A stretch of 64,000 nucleotides of DNA, taken from assembly GCF_932276165.1 (NCBI RefSeq), contig NC_064012.1, forward strand, positions 4,719,501-4,783,500, given 5' to 3'. Under the pieces are notes generated by a model, which did no database searches, was not told the DNA's origin, and saw only the letters and a list, made by a program, of their open reading frames with translations. The DNA comes from Plutella xylostella (Eukaryota; Arthropoda; Insecta; Lepidoptera; Plutellidae). Below, one piece after another: positions 43,880 to 56,507 of this stretch (its first letter is position 1; the number at the start of each line of letters is the position of its first letter). The position numbers and the translations under genes are program-made.

Positions 43880-46420
43880 CTCACCCACATAATAACACGC
43901 AGCGAACGCCCAAACATTCACGCCCCGGTTCTATATTCAAACGGTCACACTGTATTTCATACTACATGCTGCGATCGCTGTTTTTAACACTGTAATTATA
44001 TGCACTTTCGATCTAACACTTCACTTTGTTGCAGATAAAGGACACCTTCGTCATTTCTCTTGAAGCATGTAATCAGAGGTCTAAACTGAAGGGAATCGCG
44101 CCGCGCGGGTACTCAAACTACTGCTAATTAATATTTAGGCACTCCTCTACTGGTTTTAGTTATAATTACGGCTATTCAATGTGAAGAATTCGCATAAATT
44201 TAATATTGATCCTGTATTACACAGATGAGACACACTTGACATGGACGCGCAGTAATTTTGTGTGTTGCCAGATTTAAAAAAGAATGCATGCAACTTACAT
44301 TCTTACAAAAAATATGTATAGCAACATTGGCAAAACATAAGTTATTATTCTGAGGTGCAATCAGAAAAGCTCAGAAAAAAGCTTCGATTGGAACATGAAA
44401 GTAGGTAATAAGAATAAAACGTAGTGTTCTTTTCTCTATGAATAAGAACTTAAGAACTTCTATGGATTAATACACTTGATACGGCGTTAACTAATGATGT
44501 TCATTTGTTTTTTTTATTTTTTTTCGTTTCAATCAGTGTTTAACATTGTGATCAAGGACCAAACTGCTTGTAAACGTACCTACATCTAACTAAATTTTCA
44601 GAATGATTCACACATTCATTAATGCGTTATAGTTAATAAGATACGTATACATTGTACAATGCTGTGTACAAAATATTATAAAATACCTAGTTATTTACGA
44701 TTTTTAAAGCTATCATGCACAGATAAGTAGGTACATTTACCAGGTAGGTATGTAGGTACTTAACTACTTACTTATTTATTTGTATGTAAGTAACTACTGA
44801 TTGTTATCAGTAAATAGCACAAAGCAGTAAATAGATTATAAAAAATCAAAGATGCGAGGTACCTCAAAATTAAATAGGATTAATGAGGGGGCTCGCTTTG
44901 AATTTAAAATCATTAGGCGGATCACAAGTCGTTGTTTTGTTATGGGCCATTAAATATGTAGTTAGGTACTGAGGTATACAACAATAAAATTATGATCGCT
45001 CATCGCATTATCATCGTTTGACGTCCTAACATTCAGCGCCCGCCCGCCCTACGCCACGCGCCGGCGTAGCAGCTGCTTTGTAGTTTTAGTTTCTGATGCC
45101 GCCAGCAACTCATTACTAGCGCCACTGTAAACAACAACATGGAAGGCTGGCAAGACGTGAATAATTATATTAAATAGAGAGCTGAAATATATTTAAAGGA
45201 AAGACAAAGAGTTTCACGTTTAAGAACCAGAGAGGAATAAAAATAAAAGAACTGTATTTCCCCGTCGCCGCCGCACCGGTTAAAAAAGTTCAAGGCTTCG
45301 ATGGAATAACTTTTATAATAGTGTCTTGCAACTATAAATAAACTATAGTTTAGGTGCAAATGATCTACATTTTCTTACTGATCGTGCTTCTTATTAAGAT
45401 TACATTACTCCTAATAAAATGGTACATGTAGTAATTATGGTTTTAATTTGATTTATTTAGTTAGTGTCCTCGATAATTTATGAAATGGTTACGGAAAAAG
45501 TGGGATAGAAATTCCACATTCGTAACCAGTTGCTTTTTTTATTTGCAACGAACGTGTCCACGTTCGTTCGTTCGTTGAAAACATAGCGCAGTAAAAATAT
45601 AATTTGGTATTTCAGATACTTAGGTATTAACAACTGAATTCTGATGAGGTGCTCGTCGGGTCACTATTGACTAGAGACACTGTACATAACTACCTATGTA
45701 TCTAGGACCTGAAGAAATAATGGAATATTATAAAGTTTATAAAATAAAACCACAATAAAATTATGTTTGCAGTAGGTACTTTATTAAGCTGGTTGCATCA
45801 TCATTTTAAATATTGCAATAATTAGTTTATAAGTACAACAATTCAATAGTAACCTACGAAACAATATATTTTATGAATACATGGGTTAGACTCTATCAAC
45901 AAATTTAGAGAATATGCCATGATAGTAATTTTAAGCTCATTGAAGGTTTCATAGTAGGTAAGTATAATTATTTAATGACCATATTAGTTTAATAAAACTA
46001 AATTGATTTAAATATCAAGGTTAAATCCTACATAAGAAAAAAATATATATATCTTCGATTTTTATTACAGTAAAGGATGATGGGTGCGAGTCGAGCGTCG
46101 GCAGTAACTTGGTCAACTATTGTTATTATATTATATAATATATATTCTATTTTTATTGAGCCACTCACACTATTCTGAGGGGTACCCTCACCTAGTGATG
46201 GCAGAGCAACGGACTTACGTCCTAGCTACGGCCGACGCTCGGCTAGAACAGACACGAATTTAATTAAGTTTACAATAAAATAAAATTCTCCTTAATAATG
46301 ATAATATTCGTCATACATATCAGCTTCATCTGCGATGATAGGTACTGAAGAGGCGGAAACTGGAAAACAGATGTGTATTTCTTTAGCAAAACCTATACGT
46401 CAAATAAAATACTTACTACA
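43880..46420. other. Upstream region of Eph; no further gene seen
   Basis: It must contain the Eph promoter and 5' UTR (minus strand), but no core promoter motif can be fixed. A GC-richer patch at 45035-45130 with one very short frame does not look like a gene. Confidence 0.3.
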
Positions 46421-46424
46421 CAAT

Positions 46425-46759
46425 GATGTCGATTCTGAAGGCAGAAATTCTAAATTTAGAGATGTCAAAAACTTAATTTCTTTGTTTAAAATTCGACTCT
46501 ATGATTGTTTCCGTAAATGTCATTTTATGCTACCAATTTTTTTAGTTTGACAGCGTTAAAATTAGAATTTCTGCCTTCAGAATCGACATCAATGATATCG
46601 ATTCTGAAGGCGGAAATTTTAAATTTAGAGACGTCAAAACCTTAATTTCTTTGTTTAAAATTCGACTCTATGATTGTTTCCGTAAATGTCATTTTATGCT
46701 AGCAATTTTTTTAGTTTGACAGCGTTAAAATTAGAATTTTTGCCTTCAGAATCAACATC
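46425..46759. mobile_element. Two tandem 166-bp MITEs sharing AAT target duplications
   Basis: Copies at 46425-46590 and 46594-46759, each with inverted ends GATGTCGATTCTGAAGGC or close variants. AAT occurs before, between and after them (46422-46424, 46591-46593, 46760-46762). The copies differ by only a few bases. Confidence 0.85.
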
Positions 46760-48299
46760 AATATCTACATAAAATAGTGGAAAATAAATGCATTGTAAAT
46801 GCTACCTACTTATAGTTTAACATTAACAATAAATGCAGTAGAGAGGTTTAACATCTTCTTCTTATCGTGTCGACGACAGGTTTAACATGAAAATATTATT
46901 AGGTTTTAGAAACTATGGGAATAATATGTTTTTAACAGCCGACATCCATCATCAGCAATGGTAGATCTATATTTATATTATTATATTTTATAACCATATC
47001 ATTGTTAAGTTTTGCATAAACGAAATATATGTACCTAAGTACTTATATTATTTCTGAAAAACTTTTCAACAGTATTTCAGACGTAATCAAACAAAAGCCG
47101 GGATTGCGAACTGTGCATAACTACGGCGCTGGCCGTAAATGCCAATACGTAGACACGTCTTTAAATAGAATATTAATAGATAATCTAAGGAAATACACCC
47201 AACAATCGATGTAAGAAATGTATATAAGCATTGTGAATATCAAAATTAGGTACTTGCATTACAAATAAGTAATTAATGGAACTAAAACCTACGATACAAA
47301 AAATGAAATTTGGGGAAATTTGTCTTAGTATCTAGTTATTATAATGATCAGTACGAGATTACTTTGAGATATGCGATTACTTACATACTTAAATGCACTG
47401 TAAACGAATGCAATTATCTAATCTACAATAACATTGTGAATTGTGATATTGACAATATCATAGAAACTTGCACACGTAAAAATAAAGGTTACTTTATGTA
47501 GATCCAAAAATTTAAAAGTTAGAGAAATATAGTATGGTATTTGCACTGAGCCGCTGCGTTTCAGCTTATAGAATATGTATACTTATAAATTATAATAAGT
47601 AAGTATACTTATAATATATATTCCGATGTGACTTCATACTAGTTTAAGTTAAATATTACATAAACATCTTAAATATGATATTTTAATAAAAGACACACTT
47701 ACAACAAAATAAGCACATTTTAGTATATTTTCATTTGGACTAATTTGATTGTTTTATATCGTAATATCATAGTAATGGCTATTACAGTATTGATGTAATT
47801 ATATTTCTTTCAGGGCGGCTTGCAAGAACGTCTTAAAACTCGATTTTGTTCAACTTAAGCTCAGTTTAAGCGTAAATCAGCAAAATCCTCTTGCACGATC
47901 TCGATTTAGTGTCAAATCTCGATTTAGAGAAACGTCAAAATTAAACCGGCAATATCTCGGTTTTACGCGTAAATCGAGATTTAACTTCTTTGTCAAATGT
48001 CAAAAGCAATCTTTGAAGTATTGTTTTTGGTTGTTTTGTTGTTAGTAATTAGAATTTCTAGTTAACTTACTCGGTAATATGAAAAATGTTTGAGGCGATG
48101 GGATATGCTCCCAGCCAATGCCAGCACTCTGCAGTTGCGGAAGCCTCCAGACTACGTCACACCTTATAGAGTGCCCTAATGCCCCAAAGTGCAGTCAAGG
48201 AGACCTGATGAAGGCCAATGACCTCGCAATAAGAGTAGCAAAACACTGGAGGAAGTAAGCTTAGTGCATTTACACGATAGAAGAAGAAGAAGATCAAAA

Positions 48300-48410
48300 A
48301 TACCCCTTACTTTTATAGGAGGGTTAACTACTAAAATAACAGATTTGTTTCGTGCTTATCGAGATGATGAATTTATTAAAAGCTTTCGTCTTACAAAAAA
48401 TACCACAACA
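48300..48410 (+). pseudogene. Harbinger transposase N-terminal fragment
   Basis: The frame reads DLFRAYRDDEFIKSFRLTK, close to the N-terminal (R/D)DEEF...FR(L/F)SK motif of Harbinger transposases. The frame ends at 48497 and no DDE core follows. Confidence 0.55.
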
Positions 48411-48583
48411 ATCTATATAGACCAACCTTCTCGTGCCTTACAGTCTGGGAACAATGCAAGAACTTCGCTGATCAATAACTATTTTGCAAGGTTATAGCGT
48501 CACCAGTACCAAACAACTGTTGATTTAAAAACATGTTTATTATTATTAATTACACCACTGTATATTATATAGGTACCTAAATC

Positions 48584-48799
48584 TTAAAATATGGCTTGTT
48601 GTTTTATTTTGCTTGATGATTGTTTCGCTTCTTTACTTAAAATATTGAATGTTGTTTGGCATTCCTCTGGGGGGAGATTAACATCAGCCGACACCGTTTC
48701 CCAGTCTTGTCCATGGAGCTCCACTGTCTGAACTACAGCTATAGACGCGTGTAAAACTTTGCTATCTAGGTATATCTGCAAACATAAAAATCCAGTCAT
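48584..48799 (-). pseudogene. Harbinger Myb/SANT-like accessory protein fragment
   Basis: About 70 residues including GQDWETVSADVNLPPEECQ, a SANT-like helix pattern. Its position opposite the transposase piece matches the usual two-gene Harbinger layout. Truncated. Confidence 0.45.
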
Positions 48800-49954
48800 A
48801 AAAATTAGAGTAAATCACAGTACTCTAGCTACCTACACACTTTATTACCTACTATTATACAATTTATTACCAATTTTATTTTGTAAGTAGCCATATGGCT
48901 AGATATAATAATAGAACTTACTTGAGATCTGCATTTTTTCACTTGCGTGCTGTTTTTTCGTCTTTGTTTTCAGGTTTTTGTACCTACCAGTAAATTCTCA
49001 GTAGTTCTGGGTACATATATAAGTGGTGTTGGCGTTATATTATTCTTTACTCAGTATCTTCCAAGCCTTCTGTTTTTCGGCTACGGTCTAACCATCAGTT
49101 TTTTTATTTTCAATTATGAAATTATATTTGTCTACGAGGTTACATAAAAGCATACTTTCGTCACATGTAAAATTGGGTGCCCGTTGGTGTTTTTTACCTT
49201 CCATTTTTATAATTTATCAATTAGGTATTTATATTTCGGTAACTGCACACGGTTGTTTGTTTATCAAGTGACAGTAACACTCGGTGACTGGACTGACATG
49301 TGACGACGAGTATATTTCATTTCACCCAAAATATTAGCCTACTTCATTGGAAACTATCAAATTTTAAATCAAATAGTGTATAACGAATCGTATAGACCGA
49401 ATGAGAAATTGAATGATATCATAAACTAGGTTTTGTTAAATCGTTTTGGAAAAACCATGGCGCAAGACAGTTTTAAATCGTTTTAAATAAAAATCAGTTT
49501 AGTCTTAAGAAACGTTTAGTAAAGCTATGCTTACGGGTTCTTTTCTGCAAGCCGCCCTCATAGTCGGTATATTTGCTATATTATAAACATGTACATAGAT
49601 TCTCTAAGGAATGTAGATACTCAATTATCAACATCATAGAACGTTTCAAGATTTAGATAAAAACATTTATACTTAATCAAACAACTTAAGCCGATCGCCA
49701 CAATGATAATTCTTAATCCGAAAAGTTAATTTAATATTGTCTTAGTTAATCATATATTTTTGTAACATTTTACACAGCATTCGTCATTATTTTGTTATGA
49801 TTCGAGGAATATGTTTAAAATTTAGAGTGAAATCTACAATGAGAGTACTACACCACATACTAAATTGTGTATCTACTTAAATGATGTATGTGTGGCTATG
49901 ATACAGCAACAGTATGTGAATCGCAGGTGAACCCATGTAGAGACACGTATGCTA

Positions 49955-52900
49955 TCACAACTCATCCTTACTGCCCATCTGCTTCTTGATGAACGATACA
50001 AAGTCTTCTTCCTGAAAATGTAGAATGTCAAGAATTAAACTAAGGTGCGACATACATTTTAAATTAATCATTTACGCTGCACAATGTTTTGTATCAATAA
50101 ATCTTTTATGTTGATTAGAAGCACCCTCAACTAAACCTACTACCAGTTAAAAGGAATTGGCTAGGCTACAAACAAAATTATAGATCTCAAAACCATATAT
50201 TTTCCAGTGACACAGCCATAGCTTAGTATCCCACGATCGACCAAAAAACGCTAAGCGCAGCCAAAATCCAAATTCAACTCACCTTTCGGCCTCCATTGTA
50301 GTCGCTAATACTCTTGTCATAGTAGCTTATGTACTTAAACGTGGGGTACCCCATGACATTATAGTTCTGGCAGAGCGTGGCCGCGGCCGTGCAGTCCACT
50401 GCGGCGAACGCGACGGCCAGTTCGTCGGCGAACGCTTCGGCCGCGCGCGTGAACTCGGGCTTGGCGCTCTTGCAGTGGCCGCACCCTGGGGGTAAAGATG
50501 AATGGTTCATTTCAAGGTAGGGTGGCTGCGTTGTGTTGTGTTATAAAAATACTAGATGTTCCCGCGAGCTTCGCCTTAAAAAGTTTTCCCGTGGGAATTA
50601 TGGGATAATTAATCAAAAGTAGCCTATGTTCTTTCTCAGGGTCTAGACCATATGTATGCCAAATTTCATTCAAATTCCTTCAGTAGTTTTGGCGTGAAAG
50701 GGTAACAGACACACACTGTTACTTTCGCATTTAGAATATTAGTTAGGATAATGGAAATTTACACAGCGACGACGTTGCGGCTAATGCGCCACTTGAATGG
50801 TGTAGTGTTTTTTATCGTTATTCTATGTAAGATTTTTTGTTTCATTTGTTGTGATTGGTGAAACGCCCATTATTAAACGATTTTATCGACGTCGACAACA
50901 GACCCGTGAAGCGGTCGCAGGGTGTATATTTGATAGTTAAATAGGGGAGGCCTCCCACAACTACAGTCGTCAAAATATAATAGGCCGGTTTGGACAGCTC
51001 CAAAATGTGGGGATAATAATGGGATGACAGCTGGTGTCAAACCTAAACAATAAGTAACTTTTGGTTGTTTAAGGGCGTCTTGCACAACAAAGCTAATCAA
51101 AATTAAATCTATGACCTCTTGCTCTGACACTATACTGTCAGAGCAAGAGAAAAACTATTTAATTTTATTTAACTTTGTTATGCAAGTCACCCTAAAAGTT
51201 CTTTTTTCTTTCGGCTGTTAAATAATAAGCTAGATTATGTGTCTTTTTATGTATTTCATCAAGTAAATCAAGAGTAAATGGGAAATTTGTATGTGTGGCT
51301 GTCCAAACGGGCCTATTATATTTCGACGACTGTAAGCAACAAATGCACGAAACTTACAAGGCGCATAGAACATGACGATCCCGTGCTTGATCTTCCTCAG
51401 CGAGCTCCTGAAGTTGTTCTCGTTGAGGTGTCTCACTTGCGACGGCTCCTCGGACCACGGCTTTTCTGGTGGCGGCGGCGGCGGCGGCTCTTGGGGGTTC
51501 TGGATGATTAACATGTGGTTATTTGATAAAATATCAAGATAATTATACACACACACACACTCTCACGCCTTGTACTAATGTACTCCCTTGCAGGGTAGGC
51601 AGAGGTGCATTGCTGCAGCCACTTTTCGCCAGTGTTATGTTTAGTCCCAATGTAATAGGGGGAGAGCCTATTGCCATTTTACGGGCACATCCAAGACCCA
51701 AGAACCAATATCTGTGTTAATTTAAACAAATATCTGCCCCAGCCGGGAATCGAACCCGGGACCTTCGGGTCAGTAGTCAGGGTCACTACACACTACGCCA
51801 TTCGGTCGTCAAGATAATTATAGTAGGAATAGAAAAAATATATTAATACACTCACGAGCAATGAAAAAGTTTATAATAAGTAAGTACTTATAAAACAATA
51901 TTAAAGTATAGTAGTATAATGTAGTAAGTTATAAAACTTATAAGGTGCACGAGACGATAGTAATAATGTATGGGCCACGTTTCGCCAAGGTTTATTGTAG
52001 GTACAAGAAACGTATACTCAATTATATTGTGTGTATCACCTCATTGTTGATAGGTAGTAGCTGAGTATACATTTCTTTAGTAACCTAAGGCTGCCAACGG
52101 AACAATAAGGAATATGAAAATGTGACTCGCATGACAGAGCGTAAGTATGACAAATATAGTATTCATGAGTTCGCCATTTACACATCACTTATTTATTAAG
52201 GTGTTGAGAAAGTCGTACTTATGAGAAGTAAGCTGAATGGGTGATTCAGCTTGTCATTCATAATAACCTTTGTTCTACGACTATTGGAAATTCGTGAAAT
52301 AAGTTGTACAACAACCAAATTTATTCAGAATTACCTTTTGACACCTTTCATTTTTTAACATCCTGTATACATATACCTAATAGCAGCTGCCACTACACGG
52401 GTTCGTTGTCTACGTAGATAAACGTCAGTATAACGCGAATCACCATAAACACGGAATACGCATTAAAAAAGTTTATCGACGTCGATAACGAACCCGTGTA
52501 GCGGCCGCAGGTTAGCGACTGACCTTGATAAACTCGATGATTTGTTTCTCCTTCCTGGCGTGTCCGGCGTCGAACTTGTACTCTCCTCGAGAGAAGTATT
52601 TGAGTGTCGGGAATGCCTTCACCCCGTACTGCGCCGCCAGCTCCGAGAACTTAGTCGCGTCCACTGCCGCTAGCACGCCGTTTATCTGAAAAATAAAAAA
52701 ATGGTTATTAAACCAAAAAATTTACACAGGTTATCTTAATGAATATAAAACAGTTATAAAATTATTTGGACCAGATTAAAAAAACTATGGTAGCTGGGGT
52801 TCTCACACTAGGCTAAGCCTGTGCCGTGAGTAACCAGTAGCTTGCTCAAATGCAATGGCTCTGCAACAAATGATTTATATGTAAATAGTAAGCATGGATT

Positions 52901-55900
52901 TAAGTACTCCTGAACAATTCAGCGCATGAGAAATCCAGGTAAGGATTCCATTACATTAACATGCTGATGAAATGATAATGCGAATCAGCAGTTTGGGACG
53001 ACTGCCATTGAAAAAATACAGATTAAAACCAAAACCAAATAATTTTAGCCCTTGTAAGAGAATCAAGATTTTATAAACAATGATCTCTGTAATATTGAAA
53101 AATAATCATTTAAAAAAATTAAATATATTAACGTATTGGTTAGTTACCTTATCCTTCTTGATAGCGGCAGCAGCCTTCTCGAATTCTGGTTTGATGTTCT
53201 TGCAGTGTCCACACCACGGCGCGTAGAATATCACCAGAGCGTGCTCTGCCTTGGCCAACTCGCTGTTGAAGTTGTCACCTGTGGACATTTACATCATGGT
53301 AAAAGGTTTTCTGGAAGAGATTGGTATAAGCGGTAAAAGCGCCTTTTGTACCCTAATTAAGTTATTATTATAAAATTGAGAATTATTTCTTGGTGCACAA
53401 ATAAAGAGTACTTTATCTATCTGTATCTCATGGGTGTTTCAATAATTTATTTCAATATCCGCATCTATAAGTCGAGCAAAAAAGCGGCACGGCCGTACCA
53501 TCCTTTACTCGAAGCAATTCAGGCCATTTTCGACCTAAAATTTACATTAAAATATCTACTCTATTCTCTCTCTCATACATACACCTGGCTCTCTCGAATG
53601 GAACCTTTGTGCATACTGCACACCCCAAGGTCTAAACTGCCTTCCTGAGCTTGGACCATTTCCCACAATGCTGGTCTACAAGGGATTGATATATTTCATT
53701 AAAAACAACTAAAAAAAACATAATCCTAAGAAACTTACCTCAGCTCATGCATACCGAGTAATTATTAATGGCTAATTTAACAACTCTAAATACTAGGCAT
53801 GTAAAATTTGTTTCGCCTTAACTAATCAGTTCGTTGGCAGTTAACTCTTATCGATAAGAAACATACCTACCAACGCAACAGTAGAATAGTATAGTAAGGA
53901 ACCTATTAAATGTTTCAATATGTTTTCTATAAGTACATTTTCCATGCGGGTAGCAAATCTGGTCTAGGGATTATTGCCGTGGTGAAAGTATTAGCTAGTC
54001 AGAATAGCCAGTCACAAAAGTTAGTTCACGAAGAAGGAAGAAGCCTCGTCCACAGTGACGTATCAACTGTATACGCCTGACTGGCTAATCCTTTCACCAC
54101 GGCATTAAACCCTAAACCAACACCCGTATTCATGCCATCGCGGCGCTACCAACCCCACAGTGAATCTTGTACATCGAAGATAAAACGTCAGAATGAAAGG
54201 AGAAATTAGGTTACTAACAGCAGTGTATTATGAATTCAATATTGTTTCGATAACGCTGACTTGGTATGAAAAATATGGTACCAGCTCTAGTGTTTGTCAC
54301 TGACCAGTAGAAGAATAAGTTCTATTCATACCGTTAAGATGCAGGACATCAGAGTCTTGCGGCCAGCTCTCGTCCTTGGCCGCTTCTTTCTTCTTCTGCG
54401 TCTGAGCGTTGGGGTCCCGCAGGAACTCCACAATGGCCGCTCGCTTGTTCTCCCCTCCGTACGGGAAACGGTATAGGCCCTTTCTGCGGACAGAGGGTTC
54501 AGTATCTAGATGGGCCCTTTTCATTCATGAAAATATCAACAAGTACAAGAAATTACTTGTAATACATAATTAAGTAGGAAAAAATAAAAAGTACATCACT
54601 TACTCAAAGTACAGTAACGTGGGGAATCCAGTGATATTGTAGAGTTGTCTTATTTTAGCATTTCCCGGCTTGGCGACATCAATGGCAGCCAGCAACGCCT
54701 CACCCTGAGTAATGTGACAAAGGTCTTATTATGTTAATTAAGTATACTGTGACCTGCAGGTTATCCATCTCAAAGCTTAAAGATTTGAGATATAAGTTTG
54801 TGTCGATGTGGGATGTGGCTTTCCATTAAAGAATCATATGGTGCAGCTCCAAATAAATAAAGTGTTGCCCATAATTTAGACTCTTGAATGGCATTGTATT
54901 TGAATTTGTATAACGTAACATGTCCTATGTGTAGTTTCAAATATAACAAGTGTCATTTAATTAGCTCTAATCTAGATAGTCTCTGATTAGTTACAGTTAT
55001 GATTATAGTCGCAACTTTACCTTCAGTTCAGTGGCAGCTTGCGCATAGTCTGGCTTCATCATCTTGCAGTAGCCGCACCACGGTGCATAGAACATGATCA
55101 GGGAGCGTCGGTACGCAGCCGCTCCCTTGCGCAGGAACTTGGATAGGGCCTAGAAATATTCACAACATTCGCTTATGTGCACAGTAGTATTTTTTATGAC
55201 ATTAGTTAATTATCTATCATTAATCTATTTTCTAACTAAGAAGTATGCAAAAGCTTATGTGGCTCAACCTAGCTATACCAATATCTATGATTTAACACTA
55301 CATAGGTATCAAAATATTTGTATCACACCAAAAAAAATATTAACAATATTTATTACATTACTACAACAATCACTTTCTGTTGCTATATTAAATCGCATAA
55401 TCATGACTAAAATAATTATTTATAAAGTGAGAACATCTCGCAAATGCAACCAAGCGAAGGGGAGATAAATTCAACAATACAGACATCAAAATCCTGAAGA
55501 TGGTATATGTCAGTGGCATCTGGTGCTTCATCCCAGGGCAAGTCTCCTGTAGGATCTCGCAGGAAGTTTGACATTGATGAAACAGTCTCACTCCGGTCGT
55601 AGTCCTTGTTATACTCGCCATCCTTGTAGTGCTTTAATACATAAGAAACCTCAGGGTCTATCTTGAGTTTCTTACACAGTTTTTTTGATTCCCTGGAATT
55701 AATAATAATGTGAATTTCTAGTGATGAGAAAGTAGCACATCTTCCTATCAATAAAATTAATAAGGTAAATGTTGGTACAGTAAACTGTTTTGAGGTCTAG
55801 TAACCTTTTACCTTCTTATAATATATATTATATCCCATTCTAGCTATTTTTATACCTAGTAATTTTTACTGATATACCTAAGTCGCCAAAAGGGGGTAAA

Positions 55901-56400
55901 TAATTTTTTTACTTAAGGGTGTACACTGCATTAAGTGGACCCCCAATTAGATGCCCTTTACTGAGCCACACTCTTGTCTCATCGCTTCATCACTTTTACC
56001 ATGGAAAATATCAATAGCAAGCATATAAACAACAGACATTTAATTTTGCTCCTCATATTATGCAGTTGGGCCAAGGGGTTTTAATGTAGTAGTTAAGGCC
56101 CTAAATAATCATACTGGACATAACATTAACTTACCCATTACTGCAGTCAATCAAGACAGATGTAGCCTGCCCTTTCATGGCCTCAGCCGTATCTTTGAAC
56201 ACATTGGTAACAGTTTTCGCAGCTTTTTGATTATTTACAAATAAAAACAGTATGTTTGTTTTAGTCCTTAACAACTTCTTAAAAGATTTGATGTCTTCTA
56301 TGTCATTTACCACCGAAGTCTTCTGTTTCTTGGCTTGATATGTTAGATGGATCAGTAGCAGAAAAAAAATAGTGATTGGAAGGATCTGAAAGGTGGTCAT
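49955..56400 (-). CDS. ER protein disulfide isomerase with three thioredoxin domains, PDIA5 type
   Basis: Ten exons from high to low: 56400-56135, 55692-55485, 55149-55021, 54704-54604, 54483-54332, 53278-53148, 52685-52524, 51499-51358, 50485-50283 and 50011-49955. They join in frame to 516 aa, near the 519 aa of human PDIA5. Residues 1 to about 22 are a signal peptide (MTTFQILPITIFFLLL). About 25-155 is the non-catalytic b-like domain. Three catalytic thioredoxin domains follow with active sites WCGYC (182-186), WCGHC (307-311) and WCGHC (431-435); the second and third have the usual cis-proline (FPT, YPT). A seven-proline run lies in the linker before the third. The protein ends KDEL, so it is retained in the ER lumen, where the family makes and rearranges disulfides. 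Drosophila CG9302 is the likely counterpart. The third active site is itself split by an intron (tgg codon). The start is ATG 56400; no earlier in-frame ATG exists. Confidence 0.93.
50551..50752 (-). mobile_element. Dispersed lepidopteran repeat, reverse copy, in PDIA5 last-but-one upstream intron
   Basis: Reverse complement of the repeat at 1950-2115: TGGCGTGAAAGGGTAACAG, CAAATTTCATTCAAA, CTCAGGGTCTAGACCATATG and GCTTCGCCTTAAAAAG are all present. Confidence 0.75.
50764..50925. mobile_element. Diverged copy of the GTTCGTTATCGACGTCGATAAA MITE family
   Basis: TTTTATCGACGTCGACAACA followed by GACCCGTGAAGCGGTCGCAG matches the right end of the MITE at 52386-52510. Confidence 0.5.
51073..51192. 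mobile_element. Harbinger-like MITE with TAA target duplication
   Basis: 120 bp flanked by TAA (51070-51072, 51193-51195), with ends GGGCGTCTTGCACAACAAAG and GGGTGACTTGCATAACAAAG. The end sequence resembles that of the larger Harbinger element at 47813 (GGGCGGCTTGCA). The centre holds a second hairpin, CTTGCTCTGACA...TGTCAGAGCAAG. Confidence 0.85.
51560..51815 (-). mobile_element. tRNA-derived SINE
   Basis: On the minus strand the head contains ACGACCGAATGGCGTAGTG (A box region) and GGTCCCGGGTTCGATTCCCG (B box), followed by GCTGGGGCAGATATTTG. A classic lepidopteran SINE, preceded on the plus strand by a CA repeat at 51548-51561. Confidence 0.85.
52386..52510. mobile_element. MITE next to PDIA5 exon 7
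   Basis: 125 bp, inverted ends CTGCCACTACACGGGTTCG / CTGCGGCCGCTACACGGGTT continuing into CGT TATCGACGTCGATAAA-like sequence. It ends only 13 bases from the exon 7 boundary (52524). Confidence 0.8.
53575..53690 (-). mobile_element. SINE tail fragment
   Basis: The complement contains CACAAAGGTTCCATTCGAGA, AGGAAGGCAGTTTAGAC and GTGGGAAATGGTCCAAGCT, matching the body and tail of the SINE at 37477-37760. Confidence 0.65.
53974..54104. mobile_element. Harbinger-like MITE with TTA target duplication
   Basis: 131 bp flanked by TTA (53971-53973, 54105-54107). Inverted ends TGCCGTGGTGAAAG.ATTAG continue to CCAGTCAG. Confidence 0.75.
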
Positions 56401-56507
56401 AAAAAATACCGGTAATGGGGGAATTGAAATTAATTTTAATAGGCCATTTGCAACATAATTATAATCGTAAGGTGTAGAGAAAAAGCATAAGGTCAAGTGC
56501 TAGATAA

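Larger units (their letters stand above)
47813..49557. mobile_element. PIF/Harbinger DNA transposon, 1.75 kb, degenerate
   Basis: Ends GGGCGGCTTGCA and its complement TGCAAGCCGCCC are flanked by a 3-bp TCA duplication (47810-47812 and 49558-49560). Inside are remnants of the two genes typical of Harbinger: a transposase N-terminal piece on plus and a Myb/SANT-like piece on minus. The central catalytic part is missing. Confidence 0.75.

Noticed and set aside
43880..43921. Extended N-terminus of Eph from 43921
   Set aside because: The first codon is GTG. The ATG at 43879 begins directly with a good signal peptide.
45140..45180. Very short frame starting ATGGAAGGCTGGCAAG
   Set aside because: Twelve codons, no consensus donor and no domain; not enough to call a gene.
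56401..56496. Extended N-terminus of PDIA5
   Set aside because: No ATG upstream in frame. The ATG at 56400 starts a hydrophobic signal peptide.
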